From Gemmatimonadota bacterium (GTDB lineage Bacteria; Gemmatimonadota; Gemmatimonadetes; Gemmatimonadales; GWC2-71-9): 34,160 bases of DNA. Positions 1 through 8,610 of the stretch are shown here, in pieces. A model generated the notes under the pieces. The model saw only the letters and a list, made by a program, of their open reading frames with translations. It was not told where the DNA came from and searched no databases. The stretch is taken from the NCBI GenBank assembly GCA_016177465.1, contig JACOVF010000133.1, positions 1-34,160 of the forward strand, in the 5' to 3' direction. How positions within the stretch are numbered: position 1 is the stretch's first letter; every line of letters begins with the position of its first letter. Made by a program: the position numbers and the translations under genes.

Positions 1-2244
1 CCGGCGGCGGCCGAGCACCGCCTCGAGCCGTGCCGACAGGGCGCGTGCGCGGAACGGTTTGGTCAGGAAGTCATCAGCACCGAGCTCGAACACCCGCACC
101 TCGTTGTCCTCGTCCCCCTTGGCGGTGAGGACGATCACGGGAATCCCCGCGGTGGCGGGGCGCGAGCGCAGGTGCGACAGCACGCCGTAGCCGTCGAGGC
201 CGGGGAGGTTGAGGTCGAGCACGATGATGTCGGGGCCGACCCGGTCCACCTGATCCAGCGCCTGGACCCCGTCGCGCGCCTCGGTGACGAGGTACCCTTC
301 GCGCTCGAGCAGATCCTTCATCACCTTGCGGAGGCTGTCCTCGTCGTCCACGAGCAACACTTTGTGCGCCTCGCCGCGGCCGTGCGGACCGGAGGCGCGC
401 GGCTTCTCGGACTCCTCCAGCAGCTCGAAATGCACCGACACGTCGGGGACCGGGTGGGCGGGGGGCGCCGGAGTGGTGCGCTGGCCGTCGGCACGGCGCG
501 TGGGGGCAGACTCGGGGAACTTGGTGGCCGGCGGCGCGACTTCCTCTTCCTGGGGCACGTCCACCACGCGCAGCAACTCGTCGATGCTCGACTCCCCCTT
601 CAGGACGTGGGCGAGCCCCGAGTCCCACAGCGTCTTCATCCCGCCGCGCCGCGCCGCGAGGGCGATCTTGTCGGCGGTCTCGCCCGCCGCAACCCGCCGC
701 TCCACCTCCGGCGTGACGGTCAGGACCTCCATGATGCAGAAGCGGCCGCGGTAGCCCGTCATCGCACAGTCGGGACACCCCGCCGCTCGGTACAACGGCG
801 TCCCCGTCGGCAGCCACTTCTTGAGCCGCTCCGGGGGGGCTTCCATCCACACTTCCTTGCATGTCGGGCAGAGCTTGCGCATCAGCCGCTGGGCGATCAC
901 CCCCCGGAGCGCCGCCGCGATCTTGTAGGCCTCGACGCCGATGTCCATAAGGCGGGTGACGGCGTTGGCAGCGTCGTTCGTGTGCAGGGTGGAGAGCACG
1001 AGGTGGCCGGTGAGTGACGCCTGCACCGCGATCTGCGCCGTCTCGCGGTCGCGGATCTCGCCCACGAGCACCACGTTCGGGTCCTGGCGCAGGATCGAGC
1101 GCAGCGCCGAGGCGAACGTCAGCCCGGCCTTCTCCTGGACCTGCACCTGGACGATCCCCGCCATGCGGTACTCGACCGGGTCCTCGACCGTGACGATGTT
1201 GACGCCCTCGCTCTTGATCTGGTTGATCGCCGAGTAAAGGGTGGTCGTCTTTCCCGAACCGGTGGGGCCGGTGCAAAGGATGATCCCCTCGTGGTTCTCG
1301 AGCAGCCGCTTGATCTGCTCGGTCTCGATCGCCTCGAGCCCCAGCACGTCCAGCGATTTCACCGTCGCGCGCGAATCGAGGATCCGGATCACGACCTTCT
1401 CGCCCAGGGCGGCGGGGAGGGTCGAGACGCGCAGGTCGATCGGCTGACCGCTCACCGCCACGCGGGCGCGGCCATCTTGGGGCCGCAGTCGGTCGGCGAT
1501 GTCGAGCGACGAAATGATCTTGATACGCGAGATGAGCGGCAGCCCGGCCGCGCGCGGGATCTTCATCACCTGGCGTAAGACCCCGTCGATGCGGTAGCGC
1601 ACCGCCACCCCACCCTCCTCGGACTCGATGTGGATGTCGCTCGCCCGGGACAAGATCCCCTCGGAGATGATCAGGTCCACGAGCCGCACCACCGGCCGCT
1701 GGCTCGCCTCCGCCTCCGCGGCGCCAAGGTTCAGCTCTTCGGGCGGCGCCTGGTCCTCCAGCTGGACCAGCTCGGTCGAGCCCCCCATCCCTTCCAGCAA
1801 CTTGTCGAGCGCCTTTTCCGGCCGGTACAGCTCGTCGAGCTTCTCCGCGATCTTGGACGGCGCGAGTAGGAGCATCCGGATCTCGCGCCCCGTGGCGAAG
1901 GCGAGGGTCTTCTCCGCGTCGATGTCGAACGGATTCGCCGTGGCGACTTCGAGGTAGGAGTCGGTCTGCCGGATGGGGAGCAGGCGGTAGCGGCGCGCCA
2001 CCTGCTCGGGAATGGCGTCCTTCGCCGCGGGATCGATCTGCGAGAGGTCGGCGAGCTTGAGCCGGAAGCGGTCGGACAGGGCGTTGAGAATCTGCTCGTC
2101 GGTGGCGAGCTGCTGCGCGACCACCGCTTCCCAGAGCGTGGCAGCGGGATCGGCCCTGGTGCGCAGCTCCGCCAGCTGCTCCGCCGTGAGCACCCTTTCC
2201 AGGGCGCCGGTTAACCATTCATCGGGAAACGAGAATTCAGGCAT
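1..2244 (-). CDS. GspE/PilB-type secretion ATPase with C-terminal receiver domain (partial)
   Basis: Hexameric cytoplasmic ATPase that powers type II secretion or type IV pilus assembly. The reading frame is open to the left edge, giving 748 residues without a stop. Seen in order: an N-terminal GspE/MshE-like domain (about 15-140), a catalytic core with Walker A GPTGSGKT at 326-333, an Asp box around VEDPVEY (353-359), Walker B with LVGEIRD near 393-399, His box near TLHTND (419-424), and a four-cysteine zinc knot (CPTC at 459-462, CPDC at 490-493). A Pro-rich linker (about 560-625) leads to a complete CheY-like receiver domain (about 627-745) with acidic pair D633/D634, phospho-acceptor D677 and K729. 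The ATG at 2244 has AGGA just upstream. A receiver fused to this ATPase is unusual and suggests phospho-control of secretion or pilus function. GspE versus PilB cannot be decided without neighbours. Confidence 0.9.
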   Translation of the reverse strand, partial: MPEFSFPDEWLTGALERVLTAEQLAELRTRADPAATLWEAVVAQQLATDEQILNALSDRFRLKLADLSQIDPAAKDAIPEQVARRYRLLPIRQTDSYLEVATANPFDIDAEKTLAFATGREIRMLLLAPSKIAEKLDELYRPEKALDKLLEGMGGSTELVQLEDQAPPEELNLGAAEAEASQRPVVRLVDLIISEGILSRASDIHIESEEGGVAVRYRIDGVLRQVMKIPRAAGLPLISRIKIISSLDIADRLRPQDGRARVAVSGQPIDLRVSTLPAALGEKVVIRILDSRATVKSLDVLGLEAIETEQIKRLLENHEGIILCTGPTGSGKTTTLYSAINQIKSEGVNIVTVEDPVEYRMAGIVQVQVQEKAGLTFASALRSILRQDPNVVLVGEIRDRETAQIAVQASLTGHLVLSTLHTNDAANAVTRLMDIGVEAYKIAAALRGVIAQRLMRKLCPTCKEVWMEAPPERLKKWLPTGTPLYRAAGCPDCAMTGYRGRFCIMEVLTVTPEVERRVAAGETADKIALAARRGGMKTLWDSGLAHVLKGESSIDELLRVVDVPQEEEVAPPATKFPESAPTRRADGQRTTPAPPAHPVPDVSVHFELLEESEKPRASGPHGRGEAHKVLLVDDEDSLRKVMKDLLEREGYLVTEARDGVQALDQVDRVGPDIIVLDLNLPGLDGYGVLSHLRSRPATAGIPVIVLTAKGDEDNEVRVFELGADDFLTKPFRARALSARLEAVLGRRR

Positions 2245-2273
2245 CGGTCCTGTAAGATAACCCTAGGGCCCCT

Positions 2274-4313
2274 TCACAGAATGCCCCAAAAATCGCGCGT
2301 GACATCAAACGTGAAGCGCGCGCGCCGGCTCTCAAGCCCCACCCCCGTCTCGAAGCGGAAGACCCCGAGCCATTCAAGTCCCAGGCCCAGCGTCACGCGC
2401 GCTCCGGGCGTGGCCGTCCACGGCGTCCCCGCCACAGGCCGGTCGGCCCACCCCGTGGCCGCGTATGGCGCCAGGGTGATGGTCCCGGGCACGGTGGCGA
2501 AGGAGCCAGCGCGGATCCGGAAGGTGGTGACCGGTACTCGCCACTCGACGTGCGCCAGCGCGGCGCGCCGCCCGCCCCAGCTGCGGAAGCCGTCGCCGAG
2601 CATTGTGCCGCGACCCCCGAGCACGAAGGCGCGGTGCCGTGGTAGTCCCGCGCCCGCCATCCCTCCCTGCACCCGCACGAGCAGGCGCGTTGCGCCCACC
2701 GGAAGGAGGATGTGACCCGCCCCGGCAGTCCGCAGGTACGTGTTCCCGCCGTCGAGCCGGCCGCCCTCGAGCGCCACCTCCACGTGCAGGTCCCGCCGCA
2801 CGGCGAAGCCTTCACTCTTGCGGCGCACCGCGAGCTGGAGCGCGGTGAGGCTGGACCCTCCCAGCGCCGGGTTGGGCCGGAAGGCGCCCCTCGCCGGCGC
2901 GGCCGTGACGGCGAGCGTCGCGATCCGTTCGCGCGCCACAGCGGCGCTCCATTCGCCGCGCGCCCTGATGGCGTGGCGGTAGGCGAGCCGGCCGCCGTCG
3001 GCGCGGAAGTAATCGCCGGCGTCGTCCCCGAATTCCTGGGACGCGACCGAGTTGACGAGGGGCGCGATGACCGGGACGTCCCCGACGTCCCGGACCTCCG
3101 TGTACAAGGCAGCCTCCAGCCCCCCGCGCCCCCCCGCCTCGCTCGCGCTCACGGCCCCCTTCGGATGGCGGTCGGCGAAACCATAGCGGCCGAGCGCGCG
3201 CAGCTCGAGCCGGTCGCCGCCGCGCACGACGACCCCGCCGCCCAGGGTTACGCCCTCCACGCGGTTGGCATGGACCAGGTCGCTCACGCGCCGCACCCCC
3301 AGGCGGCGGGGCTTGAGGCCGTTGAGGGCCCGCCGCCCCGCGATCCGCGCCACCTGGGCCCGCACGGCCTCGAGATCGTTCCGGCGCACGGGCTCCGCGA
3401 TGTCCTGCAGGGCGGTGGCGAGCGGGACGGTCCAGGGGAACGAATCGCGCTCCGTCTTGGGCAGGGGGGTGATCTCCTCGCCCGCGAACCAGCGGTCCAC
3501 CAAGCCGAGGTTGAACTCGTAGCCCTCGATCTCCCAGCGGCCGCGGATGATCCCCCGGGCGGGAATGTCGAGCCAGGTGGCGCGACGCCGGATCTCGACC
3601 TCCTGGCGGTAGGGCAGCCACCAGCGGCCTTCCCACAGGGCGTTCTCGAGGACGATGCTGACGTCTTCGAGCTGGGGATCGACGTACGCGCCCGGGGTAA
3701 AATTGAAGGCCAGGCGGACCAGCTCGGCCGTAGCCAGGTCGAGGTAGAGGGCACCGACCAGACGCGGTCGGCGGAAGTCCCGCGGCCGCACTCGGAGCTC
3801 CACCACGCGCACGCTGCGCTGCGGCAAGGTGATGTCGAGGGTGTCGCCCAGGGCGTAGTCGTAGAGGTCGGGGCCCTGGGGCGCGAGGGGGTGCGGCACG
3901 TCCCGAACCTCGTCGCCTTCGCCTAGGCGGATCAGGGGTCCGAAGTTGTTCTGCACGATGCCGAGGTGGTCGCGATGATAGTTGATGTCGGTGGGCAGGT
4001 CGGCGCGGTCGCGCCATCCGACGATGCGTTGCTTGCTGAGGCGCGGGGCCTTCCAGTACACTTCCAGCTCCAGCTGGTCGGTCTTGACCAGCCGCGGCGG
4101 CTCCGTCAACCCTTCCCCGAATTGCCCGAGGAAAAAGAGAAACCCGTGCGCGTGGGTCCTGTAGTCGTGCAGCGACGTGTCGCCGGTGGTCCGGGTGCGC
4201 CGTTCGATGGCACGCCGGGCGAGCGCGAGCGCTGGATCGGTGTTCCACGTCTGAGCGGCGGCAGGAACGGGGGACCACAGCACGGCGAGCACGGCCAGCA
4301 GCAGCGGGCGCAT
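2274..4313 (-). CDS. Outer-membrane beta-barrel protein (Omp85-like C-terminus, DUF5686-like N-terminus)
   Basis: A 679-residue exported protein. Residues 1-21 form a signal peptide (MRPLLLAV...AAA-Q). Residues 45-330 form a soluble domain rich in Trp, Tyr and charged residues that resembles the N-terminal part of DUF5686-type surface proteins; this is a family impression, not a proven match. From about 340 to the end, alternating hydrophobic strands suggest a membrane barrel. The segment VLGGRGTMLGDGF (564-576) followed by AALAHVEWRVPV resembles the conserved GG..xLRGY and E-x-R strand motifs of Omp85/BamA/FhaC barrels. The C-terminus FTFDVTRDFWGIL is a plausible last strand. The open frame extends upstream to 5204, but the signal peptide fixes the start at ATG 4313. 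A lipoprotein-like gene starts divergently only about 10 bases away. Substrate and partner are unknown. Confidence 0.75.
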   Translation of the reverse strand: MRPLLLAVLAVLWSPVPAAAQTWNTDPALALARRAIERRTRTTGDTSLHDYRTHAHGFLFFLGQFGEGLTEPPRLVKTDQLELEVYWKAPRLSKQRIVGWRDRADLPTDINYHRDHLGIVQNNFGPLIRLGEGDEVRDVPHPLAPQGPDLYDYALGDTLDITLPQRSVRVVELRVRPRDFRRPRLVGALYLDLATAELVRLAFNFTPGAYVDPQLEDVSIVLENALWEGRWWLPYRQEVEIRRRATWLDIPARGIIRGRWEIEGYEFNLGLVDRWFAGEEITPLPKTERDSFPWTVPLATALQDIAEPVRRNDLEAVRAQVARIAGRRALNGLKPRRLGVRRVSDLVHANRVEGVTLGGGVVVRGGDRLELRALGRYGFADRHPKGAVSASEAGGRGGLEAALYTEVRDVGDVPVIAPLVNSVASQEFGDDAGDYFRADGGRLAYRHAIRARGEWSAAVARERIATLAVTAAPARGAFRPNPALGGSSLTALQLAVRRKSEGFAVRRDLHVEVALEGGRLDGGNTYLRTAGAGHILLPVGATRLLVRVQGGMAGAGLPRHRAFVLGGRGTMLGDGFRSWGGRRAALAHVEWRVPVTTFRIRAGSFATVPGTITLAPYAATGWADRPVAGTPWTATPGARVTLGLGLEWLGVFRFETGVGLESRRARFTFDVTRDFWGIL

Positions 4314-4322
4314 CACCACCAA

Positions 4323-4916
4323 ATCTCGCGGGCTCTGCTGAGCGCGGCAAGCGCGGCGCTGGTCGCCGCGGCCTGCGGCAGTGACGACGGCGTGAGACCG
4401 AGCGGCGTCGCCCGGGCCGACTTGCTCGCCCTCGCGCGTCTCGATTCGGCCAACCCGCCCGCCATGACCACCCGTTTGCTGAGCAACAAACAGCTGAACA
4501 CGGTGCGGATCGTCCACACCGACGGGGCCCAGACGCTGTTCGCCGAGTTCCAGTTCACGGCCCGCAGCGTGCTGTTCGCGAACGGGGCCACCGTGTGCGA
4601 CAGCTGCAACTACACCGTAACGATCGCCGTCGCCCCCGGCGCCTACGGATTCACCCTCGGGCCCGCGGACCTCCTGTTCCGCCTCTCCAACACGCCGACC
4701 GTGACGGTCCAGTACGCCACGTACGGCGATCTCTCGGTGTACAGCCAGAGCCCCCGCTATGCGACTCCGGCGGCGTTCGAGCAGGCCCTCGCTCTGTGGT
4801 ACGAGCGCAGCGCCGGGTCGTGGGTCCCGGGGCGCAACAGCGCGCACACCGCACCGTCCACGATCGCCAGCGCCATCGACGCGCCCGGCCCGCACCTGAT
4901 CGCCGCCCTCAAGTGA
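4323..4916 (+). CDS. Putative lipoprotein with no canonical start codon
   Basis: The frame from 4323 to the TGA at 4914-4916 encodes about 197 residues. Its first part looks like a lipoprotein signal: an Arg at position 3, a hydrophobic run ALLSAASAALVAAA, then Cys18 followed by GSDDG, a common post-lipobox linker. A second Cys pair, CDSC, lies in the middle. No ATG, GTG or TTG opens the signal peptide. The best fit is ATC at 4323 or CTG at 4335/4338; the first GTG (4392) would remove the signal and Cys. The next upstream in-frame GTG lies deep in the antisense barrel gene. The gene may use a rare start, have lost its start, or carry a sequencing error. It overlaps trpE by four bases (GTGA), suggesting coupling. 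No family recognised. Confidence 0.55.
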   Translation: MSRALLSAASAALVAAACGSDDGVRPSGVARADLLALARLDSANPPAMTTRLLSNKQLNTVRIVHTDGAQTLFAEFQFTARSVLFANGATVCDSCNYTVTIAVAPGAYGFTLGPADLLFRLSNTPTVTVQYATYGDLSVYSQSPRYATPAAFEQALALWYERSAGSWVPGRNSAHTAPSTIASAIDAPGPHLIAALK

Positions 4917-6412
4917 CCGACCCGCGGGCCGATTTCCTGCACCGCGCGGAGTGCGGCGGCGTGGTGCCCGTGGTGCGCGAGGTGGTGCTCGACGCCGACA
5001 CGCCGGTCGCCGCCTACGCCAAGCTCGCGCGGCCGCCGTTCGGCTTCCTGCTCGAATCAGTGGTGGGGGGCGAGCGCTGGGCCCGGTACACCTTTCTCGG
5101 GACCGAGCCGAAGGAGGTGTGGCGCTACCACGGGGGCAGCCGCGCGATCGAGCGCTGGACCAAGGACACGGGTTGGACGGCGGCGGGAGAGACCGCGCAC
5201 CCAATCGACCACCTGGGGGCGCGCTTACGCGCCCTGCCGCCCGTGGCGGTCCCCGGGCTGCCCCGCTTTACGGGCGGCGCGGTAGGCTACTTCGGGTACG
5301 ATCTGGTCCGCACGGTCGAGCACCTGCCGCATCCGCCCGCGGACGCGCTCGGTGTCCCGGACGCCGTGCTGATGATCGCCGACGCGGTGGTGATCCTCGA
5401 CAACCTGTTCGGTCGGGCCGTCCTGGTCGCGTCGGTCGAAGTGCCGCCCGGCGCCTCGGTGGCCGAGCGGAGCCGGGCCTACGAGGCGGCCGCCGCGCGG
5501 CTCGACGGCCTGGTCGCGCGGCTCGGCGCCACACACCACCTCGCGCCGCTCGCGCCGCCCGGCGCTCCGGCCCCCATCGCGACCACCTCGCGGTACGCGC
5601 GCGAGGCGTTCGAGCGCGACGTCGCGAAGATCCGCGAGTACATCGCCGCGGGCGACGTCCTTCAGACGGTGCTGTCGCGGCGCCAGGAGGTAGCGGGGGC
5701 GGTGGACCCGTTGCGGCTGTACCGCTACCTCCGGGCCCTCAACCCCGCCCCGTATCTCTTTTACCTCGCGCTCGACGACTTCACCTTCCTCGGCAGCTCC
5801 CCCGAGGTGCTGGTGCGCGTCGAGGGGGGCGAAGTCACGGTCCGGCCGATCGCCGGGACTCGGGCCCGCGGGGGCTCCCCGGAAGACGATGAACGGCTCG
5901 CGCAGGAGCTGCGCGCCGACGAAAAGGAGCGCGCCGAGCACCTGATGCTCGTGGACCTGGGACGCAACGACGTGGGGCGGGTCGCGGAGTACGGCAGCGT
6001 GCGCGTCACCGACCTGCTCGCCATCGAGCGCTACTCCCACGTCCAGCACCTCGTGAGTGAGGTGCGGGGCGCCTTGCGGGCGGGGTACGACGCGCTGGAT
6101 GTGTTCAAGGCTTGCTTCCCCGCCGGCACGGTCACGGGCGCGCCCAAGGTCCGGGCGATGGAGATCATCGATGCGCTCGAGCCCGAGCGCCGCGGCCCGT
6201 ACGCCGGGGCGGTCGGGTACGTCGGCTGGGGGGCAGCGAGCCTCGACACCGCCATCGCCATCCGGTCGGCGCTGGTCCTGAAGGAGCGGGTCGTGGTCCA
6301 GGCGGGGGCCGGCATCGTGGCCGACAGCGACCCGGTCCGCGAGTTCGCCGAAACGGAAGCCAAGGCCCGGGCCGTGCTGCAAGCGCTCGCCCTCGCCAAG
6401 GCCCAGGATTGA
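4913..6412 (+). CDS. trpE: Anthranilate synthase component I
   Basis: Converts chorismate and ammonia or glutamine-derived ammonia to anthranilate, the first committed step of tryptophan synthesis. The 499-residue length is typical. Visible hallmarks are LLES at 46-49 (the tryptophan feedback site), FLGSSPEVLVRVE (292-304), PIAGTRARG (312-320), DEKERAEHLMLVDLGRND (336-353), and the C-terminal CFPAGTVTGAPKVRAMEII block (401-419) with GAGIVADSDP near 465. The PIAGTRARG and LLES motifs favour TrpE over PabB. The start is GTG at 4913, overlapping the previous stop by four bases; longer frames upstream are antisense shadow. No trpG or other trp gene lies in the window, so trpE is separated from the rest of its pathway here. 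Confidence 0.95.
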   Translation: MTDPRADFLHRAECGGVVPVVREVVLDADTPVAAYAKLARPPFGFLLESVVGGERWARYTFLGTEPKEVWRYHGGSRAIERWTKDTGWTAAGETAHPIDHLGARLRALPPVAVPGLPRFTGGAVGYFGYDLVRTVEHLPHPPADALGVPDAVLMIADAVVILDNLFGRAVLVASVEVPPGASVAERSRAYEAAAARLDGLVARLGATHHLAPLAPPGAPAPIATTSRYAREAFERDVAKIREYIAAGDVLQTVLSRRQEVAGAVDPLRLYRYLRALNPAPYLFYLALDDFTFLGSSPEVLVRVEGGEVTVRPIAGTRARGGSPEDDERLAQELRADEKERAEHLMLVDLGRNDVGRVAEYGSVRVTDLLAIERYSHVQHLVSEVRGALRAGYDALDVFKACFPAGTVTGAPKVRAMEIIDALEPERRGPYAGAVGYVGWGAASLDTAIAIRSALVLKERVVVQAGAGIVADSDPVREFAETEAKARAVLQALALAKAQD

Positions 6413-6424
6413 GAAGTATATTTC

Positions 6425-8047
6425 ATGCCTGTGTTCAAGCTGCTCGCCACCTCCGGCGACCAATCGATCGACCTCCAGCCCGGCCGCACCCTCGTCGTGG
6501 GCCGTGCCGTCACGAGCGACGTCCCCATCTACGACCCCACGATCTCCCGCAAACACGCGGAGATCACGCTGGCCGACGGCGGCGTACGGGTCAGGGATCT
6601 CGGCTCCTCCAACGGCACCTTTCTGAACGGCGCCCGGGTCACCGAGGCGGAGGCGGGCCCGAACGACGTCGTCACTTTCGGGAAGGTGGCGTTCCGGGTG
6701 GTCGAGGTGGCGGCCCCCGCCCCCCGGCCCCAGGTCGTGCCGCCGCTCGAGAGCGATTTCACGAGCCCCAAGCCCCCCGGGGCGACCATCGTGCGGCAGC
6801 TGCCGGTGAGCAACTCCGGGGGCGTCCCCGCGATCGTGGAGGCCAAGGCCCAGGGCGCCTCCCATCTCAAGGTCTCGGCCCCAACACAGGAAGAACGCCG
6901 CGAGAAGAAGCTCTCCCTGCTGCTCGAGATCTCGAAGGAGCTGTCGAAGCAGCAGGAGCTCGACCGCCTGCTCGACAAGGTCGTGGACTTCACGTTCCAG
7001 ATCATGAGCGTGGACCGCGTCTCCATCCTGCTGCTCGACGACAAGACCAAGGAGCTCGTCCCCCGCGTCTCGCGCAGCCGTACCGGCGACGCCTCCGCCG
7101 CCAAACACGTCCCGCAGTCGATCGCCCGCAAGGCGGTGGAGGACCGGGTGGCCATCCTCTCCGACAACGCCGCCGCCGACGACCGCTTCAAGGGGAAGTC
7201 GATCCTGATCCAGAGCGTGCGCAGCGCCATGTGCACGCCCCTCATGGGCACCGACCAGAAGGTCCTCGGCATCCTCTACGTCGACAATCAGACCGCCATC
7301 CACTCGTTCGCGGACGAGGATCTCGAGTTCCTCATCGCCTTCGGCGGACTCACCGCCGTCGCGATCGAGAACTCCCAGCTCTCCGAGCGCATTCGCCGCG
7401 AGGCGCTGGTGCTATCGAACTTCCAACGCTACTTCGCCCCCAACCTCGCGTCGCAAATCGCCCAGCAGGAGGGCGCGGTCGAGCTGGGCGGCGCCAAGCG
7501 GCCGGTGGTGATCTTCTTCTCCGATATCCGCGGCTTCACCCCGATGTCGGAGACGATGAACCCCGACGAGATTGCGGGGCTGCTGACCGACTACTTCACC
7601 GAGATGGTGGACATCGTCTTCGAACACTCGGGCACGCTCGACAAGTTCATGGGCGACGCGATCATGGCGCTGTGGGGCGCGCCCATCGCCCACGAGGACG
7701 ACGCCGACCGCGCGATGCAGTGCGCGCTCGACCAGCTCGAGACGCTCGAGCAGATGAACGCCAAATGGAAAGCGCAAGGCCGCCAGGCCGTGGCCATCGG
7801 GGTGGGCATCAACTTCGGCGAGGTGTTCGCGGGGAACATCGGCTCGAACCGCCGGCTCGAGTACACCGTGATCGGCGACGCCGTCAACACCGCGAGCCGG
7901 CTCTGCTCCTCGGCCGGCCCGAACGAGATCCTGATCTCCGAGCCGTTCTACAAGGCCCTCAAGAACCCGCCGAAGGTCGAGGCCCTGGAGCCCGTCCAGG
8001 TGAAGGGGAAGGCGAAGAAGGTCCCGGTCTACCGCGTGAAGCGGTAG
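6425..8047 (+). CDS. FHA-GAF-class III adenylate/guanylate cyclase
   Basis: A 540-residue cytoplasmic signalling enzyme that should make a cyclic nucleotide, probably cAMP. Order of domains: an FHA phosphothreonine-binding domain (about 22-95; GR at 26-27, SRKH at 41-44, SSNGT at 61-65), a linker, a GAF sensor domain (about 165-320), and a class III cyclase domain (about 358-500). The cyclase keeps both metal aspartates (D367 in SDIRG, D411 in KFMGD), plus N488 and R492 in GDAVNTASRL, so it should be active. No membrane segment is seen. The FHA domain implies recruitment by, or control through, a Ser/Thr kinase; none is encoded in this window. It lies 12 bases after trpE. Its last 19 bases overlap the convergent maf gene. 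Confidence 0.93.
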   Translation: MPVFKLLATSGDQSIDLQPGRTLVVGRAVTSDVPIYDPTISRKHAEITLADGGVRVRDLGSSNGTFLNGARVTEAEAGPNDVVTFGKVAFRVVEVAAPAPRPQVVPPLESDFTSPKPPGATIVRQLPVSNSGGVPAIVEAKAQGASHLKVSAPTQEERREKKLSLLLEISKELSKQQELDRLLDKVVDFTFQIMSVDRVSILLLDDKTKELVPRVSRSRTGDASAAKHVPQSIARKAVEDRVAILSDNAAADDRFKGKSILIQSVRSAMCTPLMGTDQKVLGILYVDNQTAIHSFADEDLEFLIAFGGLTAVAIENSQLSERIRREALVLSNFQRYFAPNLASQIAQQEGAVELGGAKRPVVIFFSDIRGFTPMSETMNPDEIAGLLTDYFTEMVDIVFEHSGTLDKFMGDAIMALWGAPIAHEDDADRAMQCALDQLETLEQMNAKWKAQGRQAVAIGVGINFGEVFAGNIGSNRRLEYTVIGDAVNTASRLCSSAGPNEILISEPFYKALKNPPKVEALEPVQVKGKAKKVPVYRVKR

Positions 8048-8610
8048 GGGCGCCCGAACCGCGCCAGCAGGTCGAGCGCGAGTCGCAGCGGTAACCCCAT
8101 CACCCCGAAGAAGTCCCCGTCGACGCGCTCGATCAGCGGCGCGCCCAGCCCCTGAATTGCGTACGCCCCCGCCTTGTCGAGCGGCTCCCCGGTCGCCACG
8201 TAGGCCGCGAGCGTCGCCTCGTCTACCGCCCGGAAGGTCACCCGCGACACATCGAACGCCTGCGCCAGCTCGCCGTCCCGCATCACCGCGACTGCCGTCA
8301 TCACCTCGTGCGTGCGTCCCTGCAAGCGCGAGAGCATCGCCACCGCGTCGGCCCGCGACTCCGGCTTCCCGAAGATCACGCCGTCCAGCACGACTGTCGT
8401 GTCGGCCGCGAGGATCACCTCCGCGGGCGCGCGCGCCGCCACGGCTTCGGCCTTTGCCCGCGACAGCCGTGTGACATAGTGTTCCGGCGACTCCCCGGGC
8501 CGGACGTGCTCGTCCACGTCGGGCACGATGACCGTGAAGGGGATGCGCAGCATCTCGAGGAGCTGTCTGCGGCGCGGGGAGCCGCTCGCCAGCACGATGG
8601 ACTCACTCAC
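8029..8610 (-). CDS. maf: Maf-type nucleoside triphosphate pyrophosphatase
   Basis: A 193-residue house-cleaning enzyme that hydrolyses non-canonical or modified nucleoside triphosphates; the family is also known for septum inhibition. The N-terminal LASGSPRRRQLL is the signature nucleotide-binding loop, followed by SRAKAEAVA, ILAADTTVVLDG and FGKP, and the C-terminal GAYAIQGLG and GDFFGVMGLPL motifs. The start is GTG at 8610 because no ATG lies upstream in frame. The GTG and the upstream spacer fall inside an array of GTGAG-like 7-mers that also contains the dtd stop. It is the last gene of the minus-strand run glmM-glmS-dtd-maf and overlaps the convergent cyclase gene by 19 bases. Confidence 0.94.
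   Translation of the reverse strand: MSESIVLASGSPRRRQLLEMLRIPFTVIVPDVDEHVRPGESPEHYVTRLSRAKAEAVAARAPAEVILAADTTVVLDGVIFGKPESRADAVAMLSRLQGRTHEVMTAVAVMRDGELAQAFDVSRVTFRAVDEATLAAYVATGEPLDKAGAYAIQGLGAPLIERVDGDFFGVMGLPLRLALDLLARFGRPYRFTR

Noticed and set aside
74..2218. 714-residue minus-strand frame overlapping the secretion ATPase
   Set aside because: Arg/Gly/Pro-rich out-of-frame shadow; the ATPase frame from 2244 has all Walker, Asp, His and receiver motifs.
4392..4394. GTG as the start of the lipoprotein-like gene
   Set aside because: It would remove the signal peptide and the lipid-site Cys, leaving a protein with no export route; kept only as an alternative.
4314..5204. Upstream extension of the barrel gene to 5204
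   Set aside because: The clear signal peptide begins at ATG 4313; the extension is antisense to the lipoprotein-like gene and trpE.
5225..7303. 692-residue open frame on the minus strand opposite trpE and the cyclase gene
   Set aside because: Its product is low-complexity and Asp/Arg/Gly-rich with no motif, while both plus-strand genes have complete family signatures; it is an antisense shadow typical of GC-rich DNA.
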